DNA of 64,000 bases. It comes from Temperatibacter marinus (GTDB taxonomy: Bacteria; Pseudomonadota; Alphaproteobacteria; Sphingomonadales; Kordiimonadaceae). A program made the position numbers and the translations under genes. Position 1 is the first letter of the stretch, and every line of letters begins with the position of its first letter. Positions 63,762 through 64,000 of the stretch are shown in pieces. The notes below the pieces were generated by a model. It made no database searches and was not told where the DNA came from. It was given only the letters and a program-made list of their open reading frames with translations. The stretch lies in assembly GCF_031598375.1 (NCBI RefSeq), contig NZ_CP123872.1, forward strand, positions 1,586,001 to 1,650,000, in the 5' to 3' direction.

Positions 63762-64000
63762 ATTTTTCCTCCCAGAATGTTAAGGTTCATAGGTAGGCAT
63801 TAAACAATACCCAGTACTATGCAGTTAAACGTGCATACACTAAAGTTATGTATATATATTACTAAGGTTGGCAAGGTGTTAAAATTCTATTGCGAATCTC
63901 TGTTGCAAAAGTACAACATAATTGCACAGCGATAAGGGAATTAATTGACGGTATATTGTGGATTTATAGAAAATAATATTCTAAATTTCCAAAAAATGGA
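63762..64000. other. upstream region of the second TonB receptor
   Basis: About 240 nt, AT-rich. On the minus strand TTGCCA (complement of 63871-63876) precedes AT-rich TATA-like sequence and may be a promoter, but spacing is imperfect. No gene is visible; the window ends here. Confidence 0.2.

Overview
The window is a 64 kb piece of the chromosome of an alphaproteobacterium with fairly low GC, probably marine and heterotrophic. The evidence is the gene content and order: tsaB-rimI-(MucR regulator)-fur-plsC-miaB-phoH-ybeY-corC-lnt-HTH-(metK)-trmB-rimP-nusA-ylxR-infB-rbfA-truB-rpsO-pnp, then comF-grxC-nitrilase-DUF1178-ubiG-lysC-ptsP-rodZ-ispG-hisS-prfA-prmC-DUF4167-clpB. MucR, a Caulobacter-type Fur, PAS_5 proteins, DUF1178 and DUF4167 are alphaproteobacterial hallmarks. 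Two large TonB-dependent receptors around an S9 peptidase suggest a Kordiimonadales/Emcibacterales-like lineage, but that placement is inference. I saw no rRNA, tRNA, CRISPR array, prophage or insertion sequence.

Region by region. 0-10.5 kb: redox enzyme (RutE-like), tRNA t6A synthesis and RimI, MucR and Fur regulators, acyltransferase, MiaB, the PhoH-YbeY-CorC-Lnt operon and an HTH regulator. 10.5-13 kb: an inverted M1 aminopeptidase lipoprotein gene at the place where metK usually lies. 13-23.6 kb: the translation/transcription block trmB, rimP-nusA-ylxR-infB-rbfA-truB-rpsO-pnp, with a structured pnp leader. 23.7-34 kb: more variable genes. These are a flavin oxidoreductase with an Fe-S-like cysteine set, a tandem-GNAT/SH3 operon, a 2-hydroxyacid dehydrogenase, LepA, a Sel1/prolyl-hydroxylase-like pseudoenzyme, a PAS_5 protein, an unknown membrane protein and an NDUFAF5-like methyltransferase. 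34-51.8 kb: conserved housekeeping genes from comF to clpB. 51.9-54.7 kb: a PAS_5-like/pseudo-receiver protein and a TPR/2OG-oxygenase protein that ends in a 16-bp tandem repeat. 54.8-63.8 kb: TonB receptor, S9 peptidase and TonB receptor, all on the minus strand, probably a module for taking up and degrading peptides.

Most housekeeping genes are packed tightly, with stop/start overlaps (TAATG, ATGA) and two convergent pairs that share a palindromic TTAA as both stop codons. Clear intrinsic terminators follow rpsO, the flavin oxidoreductase, rodZ, DUF4167, both TonB receptors and the S9 peptidase. The points most worth a second look are: the flavin oxidoreductase with a C-X2-C-X3-C-X22-C tail and a perfect palindrome over its promoter; the Sel1/P4H-like protein that has lost both iron-binding histidines; a MucR whose zinc ligands are lost; a pseudo-receiver lacking the phospho-acceptor Asp; the rotating-stop tandem repeat; a palindrome before grxC; and the pnp leader with a possible 8-codon upstream reading frame.
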